A stretch of DNA of 64,000 nucleotides from Oegoconia quadripuncta (Eukaryota > Arthropoda > Insecta > Lepidoptera > Autostichidae): NCBI GenBank assembly GCA_949316235.1, contig OX438741.1, forward strand, positions 11,347,124 through 11,411,123, in the 5' to 3' direction. Numbering within the stretch: the first letter of the stretch is position 1; each line of letters opens with the position of its first letter. A program made the position numbers and the translations under genes. Below the pieces are notes generated by a model, which saw nothing but the letters and a program-made list of their open reading frames with translations, searched no databases and was not told where the DNA came from. Below, piece by piece: positions 10,665 to 25,600 of this stretch.

Positions 10665-13600
10665 CTGTAACAAGGAGTGTTACTTATACAACCATCGAAG
10701 TAGTTCCACCTGTTCCCTATTGAAACTTAACACATCACGACTCTCGATATTTGACAATAAAACTTCTATGATGACGTCTGGTGAAAGTGATCACTAGTAG
10801 TCGTTGTCAGAATTTTTTTAAAACGGGACCTTTATAGGAACACTTATTGTCTGCCAAATTCATATCTTTAACTCAGTGTAATTAAAAGATAACTTTCTAA
10901 CACATATTCCCATACTAATTCACTGAGACCTAAAAAAATGAATATCAAACCTATATTAATACCGTTAACTTTTAGGATCTTGAAATTTTGTATGTACCAA
11001 GATCTCATCAAGCTCAAGGTTTATTTATTTAAAGCTTGTTTATTACATCATAAAAGAAAAAAGTTGACGTAAACTTGACTTGAGCTGCCTTTCAGAAATA
11101 TTTCTTCCAGTTAGGTGATGTTCTTTCCAAACTGCTTACCCTGCCCCATCCTGGCTGCCGCGGGCTGCAGACATTTATTGGTCAGCCTTGCGAGCTGAGA
11201 CCGCTCGGAGCTGAACGCTTCGTCCAGATCGAAGAGCTCCAGCGGGGGTGGAGGTGGCTCTCTGAATGTAGGCTGGAAAACCTGCGAAATATTTAACATT
11301 AACACTTTCACTTTTTATGGCACAACTTGCCCTAACGTTATGCTTTACAGCCAGAGAGTTTGGAGAAAGCAGATGCTCTGGGACTATGTATCAATTGTTT
11401 ATTGTGTTATGATGATATACGAGTCTCGATGGATCCCTTAATCGTCTTTTAAGATATACCACGAGAGTGGGGATTAGTGCTATTCATTGTTGAAATCACA
11501 CAGAATCCCTAGAGTGGACAGCGAACGGGAAAGACAAAAAAAAAGATAGGATTAAAAGTAGTACACAACATGAATTGACCAACGTAATCTCATCCAACAT
11601 TCCGCAATGTTTACAAAGGTCTTTCACCAAAGAGTATTGCCAGATATGATTGATGTATGATTACTGTTTTGATAGCTGGCCTCCTTATTGATCGCCTCAT
11701 TGGAAACGAGAACAGAAGATCGGGTTCGTGACATGCTTTCAAGGAGGCGTATGTCCAGCAATGAACTTGGACGACCTGACGATGGTCATTGGAGTCTCTA
11801 ATTTCGAAATAAGGAAATCTGCTGTTGGAAGGGGCCATGGATAGGGAGGCAAACAGATGGTAGCAGCGTCAGAAGTGGAAAGGCGACCTGAGGAATGGGA
11901 CTGGTAGCCGCTAGATAAGTTGCATGAAATCTTTCCAAACAACATGCCTATAATAATAGGCTATGCTCGATAATCTCGTAACGGGCTGAAATGATGATGG
12001 AATGACAAATGGATGACAAAGAACCTCACATTTATGACGTATAAAATTAACCGAGTTAAATTTACTCACGGCCAAGTTCAAAGGCGGAAAGGGCGTTTCA
12101 AACTGCGGAGCGATCAGTCGCAGTGGCTCGTGTTTGATTCCTAGTGCATCATACAGTCCTAGTACTTCAGGTACTGAAAACAAAAATATTGGTATTCATT
12201 AATGTTAATACCTATTCCAAGGTCAACGGAACGCGAGAGTCCTTAGGGATTCAGCTATTTTGATAATGTATAAATATTGTGATTCCAAGTGCTTGGTGAT
12301 ATTCATGGGAGGATGCTAGCATAGACTTAGCTTCATACTTTTAGATAGGCCGGAATGCGAGATACCACATCAATATAGCTTATTTCCACTGCTGCTGCTT
12401 TATCGCCTCGCTGGCCAGGAACTTTCGCTGTCATAGTTTTTAGCGGTTTCATATCAGTAACGTTGCTATCCACCACTGCGCACTGGTCTCAAGGTCCTTT
12501 ACAAGAGGCAAGGAAAGATACTGTTCAGCCGATACTAATTGTTAATTCGGATGTAGACCATCGCTGAGATTTCTCATACCGTCTTTTCACATTAAGTAAT
12601 CCTTATCGATAAACTTACACTGGGCCAAGTTAAGCGAGAACAGTCTCCAGGTGAAGAGCGCGTGCGGGTGCAGTGGGGTAAGGCGAGGGGGCGGCGCGGT
12701 GGCGGGCTCGGGGAGCGGGATGCTGCTCAGCCACAGCATATCGCCAAGAGTGCGGTACTCGTTCACCTATAGTCCAGCCCAAGATTTTGGTGGAGGTAAT
12801 TTTGCCTCAAATGCAATTCCAAGGGCCAACTTTAAATCAAATCAAAAATGTTTTATTTCGTAAGTTATAAGAATAACATTTGAAATTGTCATGACATACA
12901 GTTATCGCTCATTCATTAGGCAGTCTCCCCAGAGAAGAACGAGCAAGAAACTCCGGGATTGCTCTTTTTAAATAAGTCAATACAAATACAATTTGAAATA
13001 CCTAATTGTAAAATTTATGATTCGACAAAGAAAAATTGGAATAAAATATACTTGATAATGCCGAGCGGTTCGTGTCCACTCATTCTTATCATCCAGATAG
13101 TCAGAATTTTTATAATAGCCTTTGGCACATAGTTTCCGTTTAATGGTTGTTCTAAATTTATTTAAAGGCAAATTTTGAATGGCTACCGGAACCTTATTGT
13201 ATACATTGTCCCTTGAATGATTTTGTGACTTTGTGTAAGCGATTGCTATGGACAGCAAGTTTATTTTTATATCTTGTATTAACATTGTGTATTTCACAAT
13301 TTTTCCTATGGTTTTCGTAAATATATTGCGATAAATTTAATACCTAGTAAACATAATTTATGCAATAAAAATATTGTAGAATACTGATTTTATAGTCGTA
13401 CTATGTACTTTTAGAATTTTATTTTTAAACCTAATTCTATTCATTCGATATCAAAGCACTTCAATAAATTTTCTCTTAGTTGCCACATGCACATTTTTCA
13501 TTTCCACGTAACTATTTAATTTCTAACATTGAATAATTTATTTAAAATTTTCTGAAATCGTCATGTTTAGGTGGTTTTCGAATCGGCCGTAATCGGTGTC

Positions 13601-16600
13601 GATGATTGCTTTGGGGGGGTCATGACCCCCTATATCCGTGTCTGCCTGCTGAACGTGCTCACAGTCCGCGCGAATTACATAAGCTGATTCGCCTGAGAGG
13701 AACGAGCAAGAAACTCAAGTGTTGCTCTTTTTAAAGTATGTTTTGGGTTATTTATTTATGTTGAGTCCGATGTCCATGTTTGCTCATCTTCCTATTACAC
13801 AGAAATTTTATAAATAATTTAGTTTTTTATTATCGTTTAGATTATATTTAAAGGTAAATTTTGAAGGTCCGTCTGAACCTTATAGTAGCGTATAGTGACT
13901 GTGTAATTTTTATACCTTGCATTTACTATAAGTATGTCACTATTTTTCTATTTCATATCCTCTAAGTATCCTCAAAAACTATTAATCGCGTTACATTTTA
14001 TTTGACACATGCCGAGAGCTTTAAAAATTCCGACTTATCATCTGATTACATTATTGCAATTTCCAGTTCGTAAATACCACATTTAAAAGACAAACGCCTG
14101 CAGTCCATCAGGCAATGCAAATTGTGCCTTTGAAGAGGTCAGCACTAAATTTGAAAGATGGAACAAGATAAATATTGCATATCAAGAAGTGTGTATAGCT
14201 TGTTTTTAACCTTTCGAGAAGCAAGACGGCTTTTTATAGAGATCCTAACACAGTTATACGAGTAGGTATACACTTACAACTTCCAATTCTTCTTCGAATT
14301 AAAAACAAATACATGTCAAGCTCCACTTACGTCAGGATCATCCACATCGATGGGATTCAAGTGCAGATCGGCGATACCCCCGAGACAGTTGAAGACCATC
14401 TCCCTGATCAGGTCGTTCGACTCATTCTCCAGATACTGGTCCGCGAACATATGGCCAGAACCCAACACGAAGAGTTTACCTAGAAATAATATAATAACAG
14501 GTAACTTATATTAAAGTGGCTTCCCTATCAGACTCCGGCGTAACTTGCATATGCTCAGTCTTCTTTATAATGTACTTTCAGTCAGATTTCCCCCCTTACC
14601 TCAAAAACCTCTTTAAATATTGAGGATCTGATCACGATGTGCCCCTTAAATCTAAAACAGACAATTTGCTTAAACCCATCAGCTGCCTTACAAATTATTA
14701 CTGGGGATCCTATGTGTTTAAACTGCGTCTGAAAGAATATTATTTAGCTTTTTAATACAATACAATACAATACAAATACTCTTTATTGCGCAAAATAATT
14801 TACAATAATTTTTGATGATAACAATAGAACACAATTAGGCGCCCTTATCACTAAAAGCGATCTCTTCCAGACAACCCACAGCTATGGGACATTTGTAGGT
14901 AGAAAAACAGGTAGGGTGCATGCATAAATATAATAATAATATCATATTAATTGACTTAATTATATATATATATGTATATAAATGCTTAATGAATTGTATG
15001 TACTGTTATATACTGATGTGTATTTTATTATGTGTTTATTTATATGGTTCTATTGTTTTTATTTTACAATACAAATACACTTCATTGCAAAACAGAAAAG
15101 AAACTACAGTTTCAGAAAAGTGGTAACATTAGAATGAAAAATTTGGCGACCTTATCACTAAAAGCGATCTCTTCCAGGCAACCTTTGGGTATAAGGCACA
15201 TTTGAAATAGATCGGTTGTGCGGTATTAAACAGGGATGTTTTAGTAAGTGTTTATCTCTGTTATGTATACACTTACCTTGTATACCTTTTCTATGTATCG
15301 TCTATAATGTTTAAAGTTATTCACTCTGCTTGCTGTGCTATGCAGTGCTGATATTTATATTTTATATTATATTTATGCACGACGGGTTCGTACTTGACCT
15401 CAATCACACCTAATGTTAAGTGAAGATGAGGTCGAAGGTAGAAGCGTACTGACACAACACCGGAACACAACAATGCCATTAACATTGCTGCTTGGCGGCA
15501 GATTTAGATAAGATGGTCGTAGCTAGCCAGGCGGACATTTAAAATGCCCTACCACCAACCAAACCGAGTATACTTAAACATGTACCCCACTGGGCATCGA
15601 ACCCGCGACCTTTAAATTTTATGATATTTAAAGTTATTCACCTTTTTGCACTATCCAACTACCTATTAAAAAGCTTCAGCTATCAGCGACACGACCGCCT
15701 TTGTACACTTTTACTATTTATGTTAAATAATGTTTGTACTTTATTTTATGTTGGGACCAGGACGAGAAGATGATGATGAAAGGATTTAATAATCGAACAC
15801 TAACAACCGACCGAAGAATCCATTACAATAGACCCGATATTATATTTTGATTGACACAGCAATCCCAAACACACACAACATTCAATTCACATTTTTTTTA
15901 TGCACGACGGTTTCGTACTTGACCTCAATCACACCTGATGTTAAGCGAAGATGAGGTCGAAGGTGGAGGCGTACTTACCTTGAAACCCCAACACATTTGG
16001 GGGACTGACTATTCTCTGATAACCGGAACACAACAATGCGTTTTAACTTCTTGCGTGCTTCCGATAAATCGTCCAGACCCCACATGGCTACCCTACTGTT
16101 CTTTCCTCCTACTTCTAACAAAACTGACTTTTATAACTACTCGTTTTCAGTTCATGCAGTCAGGCTATGGAACTCGCTTCCTGCCAGCGTACGGGATAGT
16201 CAAACTCTTGACGTTTTTAAAGCTAGAGTTAAAGAGCACTATCTTGAGGTCTCACGTCAAGTCAGTTAATCCGTTATTTGCAATATTTAAATTTTACTTG
16301 TCATCTTGCTGTACAGGTTATAAATTTATTATAGGAATTTTTGTATTATGTGTATAGTTTATGTATATTATTTATGTATAATATTATATTATATGTATTT
16401 ATATATAATGTTGTATGTATGTATTTGTGTATTTATGTTGGGTAATTTTTCGTTTAATGTATTATGTTGGTTTTATTCTTTTATATGATATTTTTAACAT
16501 TTTTTGTTTCTTCTGTTTCGTGTACACTTTATGTCTACCGTTTATATAAAATTTCGCTCTCACGGGTTTGCTGGAAGAGATCTCTTATAGAGATAAGTTC

Positions 16601-19600
16601 GCCCTTTGTACATTTTTCTTAAATATTTGTTAATGACCATTTCTTTGTGTGTGTGTACAATAAAGTGTTAAATAAAATAAATAAATAAATAAATGCTATT
16701 AACATTCCTGCTTGGCGGCAGATTTAGATAAGATCGTGGTAGCTAGCCAGGCGGACATTTAAAATGCTCTACCACCAACCAAACCGAGTAGTTAAATATG
16801 TACCCCGCTGGGGATCGAACCCGCGACCTCCGAATCGTAAACCCAATGTTGTTTACATTGAGCCACGGAGGCGGATGAATGAGCTTATGCAATGAAAGCA
16901 TTACATATATATATGTATATGGCATATATACGTAATGCTTTCATTGCATAAGCTCTATAGCGCCCTCGACTCCATCTCACTCGAGTTGCGCTAGTTGTGA
17001 TAGATAGATACACGTTTATTTGTTTCTCCAGCTACACCTAGTAGCTAATAGTAGCTTAACCTAAATATGTACCCAACTAGCAAAAACTGGTCTTATAAAA
17101 GCCACCAATGCGTTTTTGCCAGGAGTTATTGCATTGGTAAATGAGTCTTGTAATGGTTTTGTAGCGTCTAACAAGTCTCGTTTTGGGCTCTTTCAAGACT
17201 TTTAGATATGATTTGGTTCTCTAAAAGCATTGTAACGTGCTAAATTAATCATGTTTTTATCTTGTAAGAGCATTAATTATGCTTTACATCACAGACTTTG
17301 CCAATATGAGATAAAATTGGAATCAAAAGCTTTCATTTTGCTAATCTAAGCATAATCTGAAGAGATTACTTTAATAAATTATTTGATGATATTTACTTTC
17401 CGGACAACAGCAAGGAATATAGTGATATGTGTTGTGTTTGTCTTGGAAGTGAAATATTAATGCAAAGGTAAGTTTTCTGTCGTATGTTAAGTGGGTTTTC
17501 GGTAAATTTTTAATGGCACGCGTTATAATCGACTTTTAAGTATTTTTGAAATGAATTAAATTTGGCCAATTTGACTGAGACTATTGCAAGAATTAAGTAC
17601 TATTCCTTTGCTTCTATGGGAGGTATTGCACTTGTGTGATAATGCTTGCCGTACGTCCAGTACGCCATTATATAAATTGGGGTTCCATTGAAAGCATGTG
17701 TTTTTATTTTTATGATTTTCCTCCACCCACAATCGCCGCCTTCGTTCGACGGACAATTTATGACTTTACGTTCCACCGAACACCTCAAAATTCTATAGCC
17801 AATCATTTACACTTCAAGCCATTCGTCTCTGGAAGTCCCGAGTCCATCATATGAGCTCGAACTTTGAATGCCTTCAAAGTCGCCATCAAAGAGCATTTCC
17901 TGGTGCTTTAATCTGCGCTCCTTTCTTATCTGCTCTCTATACCTTGGCACGGTCCTGTTGTCGCTTATTATTATTATTTTATATGTCAAGAAATATTTAT
18001 TTAGTACACCTATATATATTTACGTTTGTATTTTGTTGCTATTTTATAAATGTTATGTTTAAGTAGGTATATTTGTCTATTGATCTATGTATGTATGTGT
18101 ATGTAAATATATGAAATCTAGTCACATAGTTTGTATCTGAATCCCTATTTAATACGTCACAACCTACCTATTTCAAATGTACTGTCCTTATACCCAAAGG
18201 TTGCCTGGAAGAGATATATTTTTTTTGACAAACAAAAGATTGTATTCATATCCATGGCATTTCACCACAGCAAGATGCCGAAAGGCATCAAGCTGTGGAA
18301 ATAACTAAAATATACGAATCTAGCAGCGTTTACGTCTGATATTTGTTGAATTTTTTGACTGCGTACGCTGCAGAGCTGAGCCTTTTCGCCAATTTATGTA
18401 TATGAGGACCCCATTGCATTTCGGCGTCTAAAGTAGGTAATGCCCAAAAATACAGTAGAATCTACGAGATCTAAAGTGGCATTTTTTATCACTATATCAC
18501 CCGGACATTGGGTAGTACAAATTTCACACATTTAGTTTTTTTCTCATTAAGTAACAAATTATTTGCCGTAAACCATTCTACTATTTCAGAAATAGCATTG
18601 TTCACATCGTCATAGCTTAATTTTTGTCTGTCATGTCATGACAATGCATTTTAAGGAAAGCTTACAGTTTGCTAGGAAATGCACTGCCTTTTTGCCTGTA
18701 TGGAGGGCACGCCACTGAACTATACGTCACTATACTGTGTTGTAAAATACCGCATGTTCATATAAAGTATGATGAGATTACCAGTATGTGCACAGTGAAT
18801 CATAGATGGGTAAGAATAGAAAAAAATTAAAAAAAGTGAGCTTGGCTTTAGTTAGGTCAGGTTAAAATATGCGTATATTTTACCATAGTAATGTTGAACG
18901 TCATATTGCTATGCCATCTTGCAATGCTATCTTAAGATTGAGACTCGCTCTCAATAACATTTTTTTGGATACTGTTTATATACGCATGAATATCTCAAGT
19001 ATCAACTTAAGTTCACGTCGATCTTAAAATCGTTTAGTGCCTTAGAGTCGATTACATTGTCGTTTAATACTTAAAAAGTACCAGGCTCACAGAAGCTACT
19101 TAGAGGTTGGATGGCGGCTCTTTATCGTGTCTCGCTCGCCGCCCGGTCTTGCTAACTCAAACACATTATTTTCCGTCAATCTCAATCTATTATTTTATAA
19201 CTTTTAAATATTTGTATTATCTTAGAAAAATTATATTGTTTTGCCTACCTTCACGGTAACTACTTGATTGATTTGCGTAATACCTACATATTATTTGAAA
19301 CCCATAAAATAACAAAAGGTGTTTACATCAAAGATCTAGGGTTAAACCATCCCAGTTCTACGCACACGAAGTTAAATCGTCGTAGACACGATGTATCAGG
19401 TAGCTGTTTAAATATACATAACTTATTATATAATATCATTCTGTGTAATAATAGCGTAATGTACCTACTCAGTAGACAGAAGCGACGACGTTTCGCGCAG
19501 AGCTTAGCATTATTGATCTAGACGCGCCCTGGGAGGAACGTACTCCGAGACCTCTATATCTCGGGTCTCTACATGTCGCAGGCAGATGGTTAAATTAGCC

Positions 19601-22600
19601 AAATTGCGTTGCCCAGAAGGCGAGGCTCCCTGGTGGAATGAAACCTAATATAAACAAACCAACGCTAGGAATAAGATAATAAAGAGGCATGAAATAATAC
19701 CGAGGCGGGCAGACATTCTAAAATGTACTTGAAAGGTACCAACAAGACTAAATGTAGATACGAGTAAATCCATAGGGACCGAAAACATAACCACTCTGGT
19801 GGGTGTCATCACAGGTCACTTGTAGACTAAATAAACACCTATCACCACTAAGATTAGTTTCAGATTCATCTTGCACCGAGTGCGGGAAAGAAGATAGCAG
19901 CCAACATTTGCTAGCTGAGTGTGTGGTCTACTCCAGACTAAGACGGTAAATGTTTGGAAAAGAAAACCTGCAATATGTGAAATGCGAGGGCATTATGAAG
20001 TCTGCAAGAAGACTGGAAGATTTAGTGGACAGACTGAACTGGGCTCACAGTACCTAATATACCCATAGAGGATAGGATGGAGAAGTTCTTCCAATGGACT
20101 TTTTCTTCTTCTTCTAGGCCTGGCACCATGCTGGATTTTTACCATAAAGTGCGCCGTATCCCATTAGTTCCATTCTCTAGTTCCATTATGGGACTACTGG
20201 GATTTTTAGACACTAAGACAAAAATAAGGACACGCTGCACTTCAAGATCCGTCACGTCGTTTAGACTACAGGAGGTAAATCCACGTAAGTACATATACAC
20301 GCGAAAATCATTATCCTCCTTCCTGAGACAGTCGGGTGAAAAATGTACTTAGCATGACGGCTGCGTTCGCCTTTCCATGGAGTCTGAGCACCCTTAGCCT
20401 AGGCTTTCAATTGAATGGTTAATTCAACGATATGCCTACAACATAATGTACAGGTCAAGGTAATGAAACAAATAACCGACTTATGTCGATCGGTCGGAAT
20501 ATTAATATTCCTCCATTATGATTGCAGCCCGATCTGTGAACGAAGTCGTAACAAACATCCTCCGACCACAAATCTTAGTCGAAGCGACTAAAAGTATCTA
20601 CTACTATGATATTACCTATCAATGTAAACAATGTCAAGGTCAATGGGCCAATATCTTTTATGTTACAATAATGTTTATTGGTCTGTCATTATTACCTAGA
20701 TTTGATATTATGTTGTAGGAACATTTGTGTTTAGGCAATTTGAGGCTCATCTCTCTTAGTAATCGCTATATCGTGATGTAATATAAACTGTTAATTTAGA
20801 TAACCCCCGAGAAAACAAGCGATTAAAACAAAACGCTTAAACTGATTTTAATAAAACCTGCTTTCAAATAAGAAAAACCGCATCCAAATTGGTTCACCCG
20901 ATTAAGAGATACGGTGCCACAGACATAGCGGTCAAACAACATCCCTCTTTTTGCATCAGGTGATAAATAAAATCGGCCAAGTTACCGTGGCATGTGCTAA
21001 CTCAACTAATTTCGACTTTAAATGTAATAGCTATGAATCATAGCTCATTTCAAATTAGGTTTGTTTGTTATCGTTAGATAACAAACAAACCTATATTATA
21101 TATATATATAATATATATATATATCATAACTGAAAGCGGACATATAAACATCAACATCATATCAGTCATACACAGGACGCCCACTTCTGAACATAGCCGA
21201 CTGGTTAGCCCTGCATCCAGGGACTTTCCGCGAGGTTCATTAGGTCGTGAGTGGACGTCCTACGCTGGGCTTGCCGGTGCGTGGTCTCCACTCGTGTACT
21301 GCCACTTCATCCACAAGGCTAAGTCATTGACTTTCATTCGCATACGCATTTCTTCATTCCTGATTCTTTAGACGACTGCTCCGCTGAACACCCAAAGTGT
21401 GCCCCTGATGGTACAACGGGTAAATTTTGTATGATATGTAGTGCTCCTTTGGTGGTTTGGTGGAGCAAATCTCATGTAATTATATTTATGGTCCACTTTA
21501 CCCCTACAAAGGATGGAACACATGATGACCATTTTATTTGCAATCGACTCTGAAGAGTACGTTACGTTACGTACAAATAAGTTATAGTATCTCTACAATA
21601 AAATCTACTTTTTTATTATTTATTTATTTATTTACTTATTTACATAGAACCAACAGCATTATTGCAGAAATTATATTATAGTAAACTAATACCAAACTTA
21701 TGCCAATTAGTGATTCTCATTATGTTACCGACAGTGGTTATCCTTATACTTAGAACTAGAGTAAATACTTAGAACTACTAGATAGATAGATAGATAAGCA
21801 TTTATTTGCATCCATGTACACACACATAACAAATTTGACATATGAAAAATACATTTAAAACAATAAAACACAAGTACAGAAACAAACAAATATTATGTGT
21901 GTGCCGCAGTATACAAAAAGGCTCAGTGTATGGATTTGCCCGAGGCGGGCAAAACACTGGTATTCTGCTGAAACCTGATACTAATATGCATAGTCTTTGT
22001 TATCATCAGTCATACAAGTCAATGTCAGTGATATTAATATAATTGTTAATTATCAATTTCTATATTTCCTTCTTTTATTGAAACATGGATATAAAATACA
22101 TAAAAGAAATGGTGGCACAATTTTACTTAATGCATATTTCAAGTATTTCATTTTAGTTGGCCCTCCAATGTGTTCATAATAACTTTTTTTTTTTTTTTTT
22201 TTTTAATATGAGATGGCGGCAAACGAGCATGCGGGTCACCATAAAAGGAACACGACAGGTAACTCAAAAATTTGCCTTCTGAACCACTAAAGGGGCACAA
22301 CGGAGTATTCGAATTTATCCGTCGTACCCCTGGGGGCACAGTCTGGGTGTTTAGCGGAGCAGTCGTCATACTTTATTAACATACTTAGTTTTAAATAATC
22401 TGCTTGGAAGTCGCTATCCCATCGCAATACCCATTTTTTACATGTATATTTCAAAAGCTGTATTATTTGTTTGTGTAACAGCTTAGTATGGGAAGGAGTC
22501 TATAGTCTGATATTTTATTATACGCTTTCTTATTAAGTTTCTGTTTTGTAGTATTAAATTTATTGAAAGGGAGATTTTGTACATCAACGGGAACCTTATT

Positions 22601-25600
22601 GAAAAAACGTAAGCATAGTCCTCTCATTGAATTACTGATTAAGCTGCGTGGGGTACGCATCGTTTTTTGCATAAGCAAATTATTGTTAATGAAGATATGA
22701 TAGCAGAAAAATATTTAAATGAAAAAATACAACGTAATGTTATGTTGAAATTCAAACAATATGTACCTATTTAGTTAGGTCTGCCTACCTCCACTTTTAT
22801 CCGATATGTACATGGCAGCGACGGGCCTCTTCACCGGGTAGCAGACGTCGCTGCTGGAGAGTATCGCTGCGGCCGGCCTCTTCACAGTCAGCGTGGCTCC
22901 GTATGGGTAAACGAAGTTGGGCGTCGCTGGATCTTCCCTAAACAATAAAACGTATTTGATTGATTGATTGATAAGATCGTAGAGGGTCATCGAAAACGTA
23001 GCCCATAAACTTACTGTGTCCATATAGACGACCTGTTTGGTGTAGGGGTTAGCAACTCTGACCACTACCAAAAGGTTGCGGATTCGAATCCCGCTAGGGG
23101 CATATGTTTGTGTGATGAATACGGACATGTGTACCCGAGTTATGGACGTTTTCATTTATAATAAGTATTTATTTACAAAAAAAATGTATTTATGTTGTAT
23201 ATCAACCATCTGGTATCCACAACACAAGGGTCAGTACGCTGTCACCTTCGGCCTCATTTTCACTTAACATCAGATGTGATTGAGGTCAAGTGCTAACCCG
23301 TTGTGGATAAAAAAAAAAGTTTGGCCCGTCTTATGACTATCATAATACGTGATTTGCTACAAGAAGTGAACCAAGTGGCGCTGGTATCGCCCAAAAGGGC
23401 ACGGTGAGGTTTACAGTCATGTTAGGTGTGCACATCAATAATGATCATTCATATTGCTACCAGCCGTCGAAGGAGACGGACCACCACATAGCACTTCAAC
23501 GAGCGTGGGTGTCTTTGGTTACTTAATAATCTCCGACAAGTGGAAGGATTCGGTGAGTCATTACTTGATAAGAAGCTGATCATGCAATTTGAGTAGGAGG
23601 GATAGTAGACTATTCAGGTGAAATCCTACAGATTGCATGCGAGGGCCAAGTTAGATGGCAAGGGGGGAATGCAAATTTACCCTTCACCGGTAAGCATCTC
23701 AGGTTCCATGATCGTAATTGAGTCACATGATTTGTGCGTGAGTAAAGTGGTCTGTAATTGCCACCCCACAGAGCTTAAGGTAATCGAACCTGTGTCCTAT
23801 CAATCAGATCAATACAAATACAATTTGGAATAATTGTAAAAATTTATGATTTGACAAAGAAAAATAAGAATAAAATATAATGGATATTGCCGAGCGGTTC
23901 ATGTCCACGCATTCTTATTATCCAGATAGTCAGAAATTTTATAATAGCCTTTGGCACATCATTTCCCTTTATAGTTGTTTTAAATTTATTTAAATTTTGA
24001 ATGTCTACCGGAATCTTATTAAATTTTATTTTTATTTATTTATTTACGTCTTATTAAATCCGTGTCATTCTGATCTCATATTCGCCTTTAGTAGCTTGAC
24101 ATGATAACGCAATTGTCCGAGTATACCACGAGATGGCTGGCACGTCGCTAGCCACGCCCGCCTTCCCAACATATGTATGAGTGTGAAAAATAGTCAATGA
24201 ACACAGTGAAATTAGAATCGGAGATAGTAATCGGTCGTCGTACCACAAAGTTCATAACAACCAAATTGTTAGACCAAAGCGTATAACATACATGGTCTGT
24301 CTGACCATAGAGTGAAGGGTCCTGAAGACGACTACCCAACTCATTTTTAATCTGTTTTAATTCAAAGCACTGGACTTCGTCACGATAGTCGAGAAGTTCT
24401 TATATTCTGCGGCGTGGTCTCGGCACATAAAAAGAACAGAACCACACCGTCTCATCCCGTGAGTGTCGTAAAAGAGACTTATCACTAAAAAACATATTCA
24501 AACTTCCAAGTTTTAACGACAATGGGCTCACACCAGCTCACCCCCCGTCACGTGTGCATGTGTCATGTCATTTCTGTATATTTCGTAAGTTGAACCAAGG
24601 ATGTTGTGTATGCATTACACTCTTAATGCCAACCACAAATGATTGGAATGTCACTGACCGAGGTTGTCATTTGGGAAAAAATCGTGACGTTATTTGTATA
24701 TTCCAGTATAAAATGCCTAGATTATCCTGCAGTGGAGAATAAAGCTGGTGATTGATGACATACTTATTTTAAGAGGGTACTTACAAATAGTCATCAGATT
24801 CGCTAGTATAGTTGGGCATCTTCATAATGTATTTCAAGACAGCCCGATTCAGTACACCATTAGATATGTGACATTCTTTGGGGTGATAGAATCTATGGTA
24901 CTTTGCGCGTACCACACAATCTGAAATTAAAGATAAAAATGTCAAGCTTTCTCGTCCGTTTCATTCAATGTGTACCTATTTAGTGATAACTAATGGCACT
25001 GAAACGTGGTCTCTCACTATGGGCCTCATAAGAAAGCTCAAGGTCACCCAAAGGGCAATGGAGAGAGCTATGCTCAAAATCTCCCTGCGGGATCGAATCA
25101 GAAATGAGGAGATCCGCAGGAAAACCAAGGTGACCGATATAGCCCAAAGAAATCCATAGGCGAACCAAAGTTATCGACATAGTCCAGCGGATCAGCGGAT
25201 GAAGTGGTAATTCCGTCTCCACACTCCTCCCACTGTAACTCCTATGAGCTAGGATCGACAGTGGTACTCTGCACGGCGCCTACTGAAGGTAGACGGTGCT
25301 CTACATGACTCTATTGCTACCTTGGACGCAGACTAATTAAAGAAAGACATATGGTGTGTAAGTAAGAAAAGAGGTTTCCCACTTCCCCCCTTTGCAAATG
25401 GGAGTGTAGCCAATGGCACTAGGGCCATCCCTATGGGGAAGAAGGTCGAGTGAAGCTCGGCCTCCTGCTTTTGTATACACCACGGACTGCGCCTAGATAC
25501 AGTGAGCGTAGCGGTAGCGAAGGCTATATAATAGTGCCAATTATATGACCGGCAACAACGCTTGAAAGCTCAGAAGTTGTGTCTGCTTAGCTGAAATAGC

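Noticed and set aside
12651..12863. Plus-strand open frame over IFT52 exon 6
   Set aside because: Shadow of the GC-rich exon on the opposite strand. The minus strand fits splice phase and family position.
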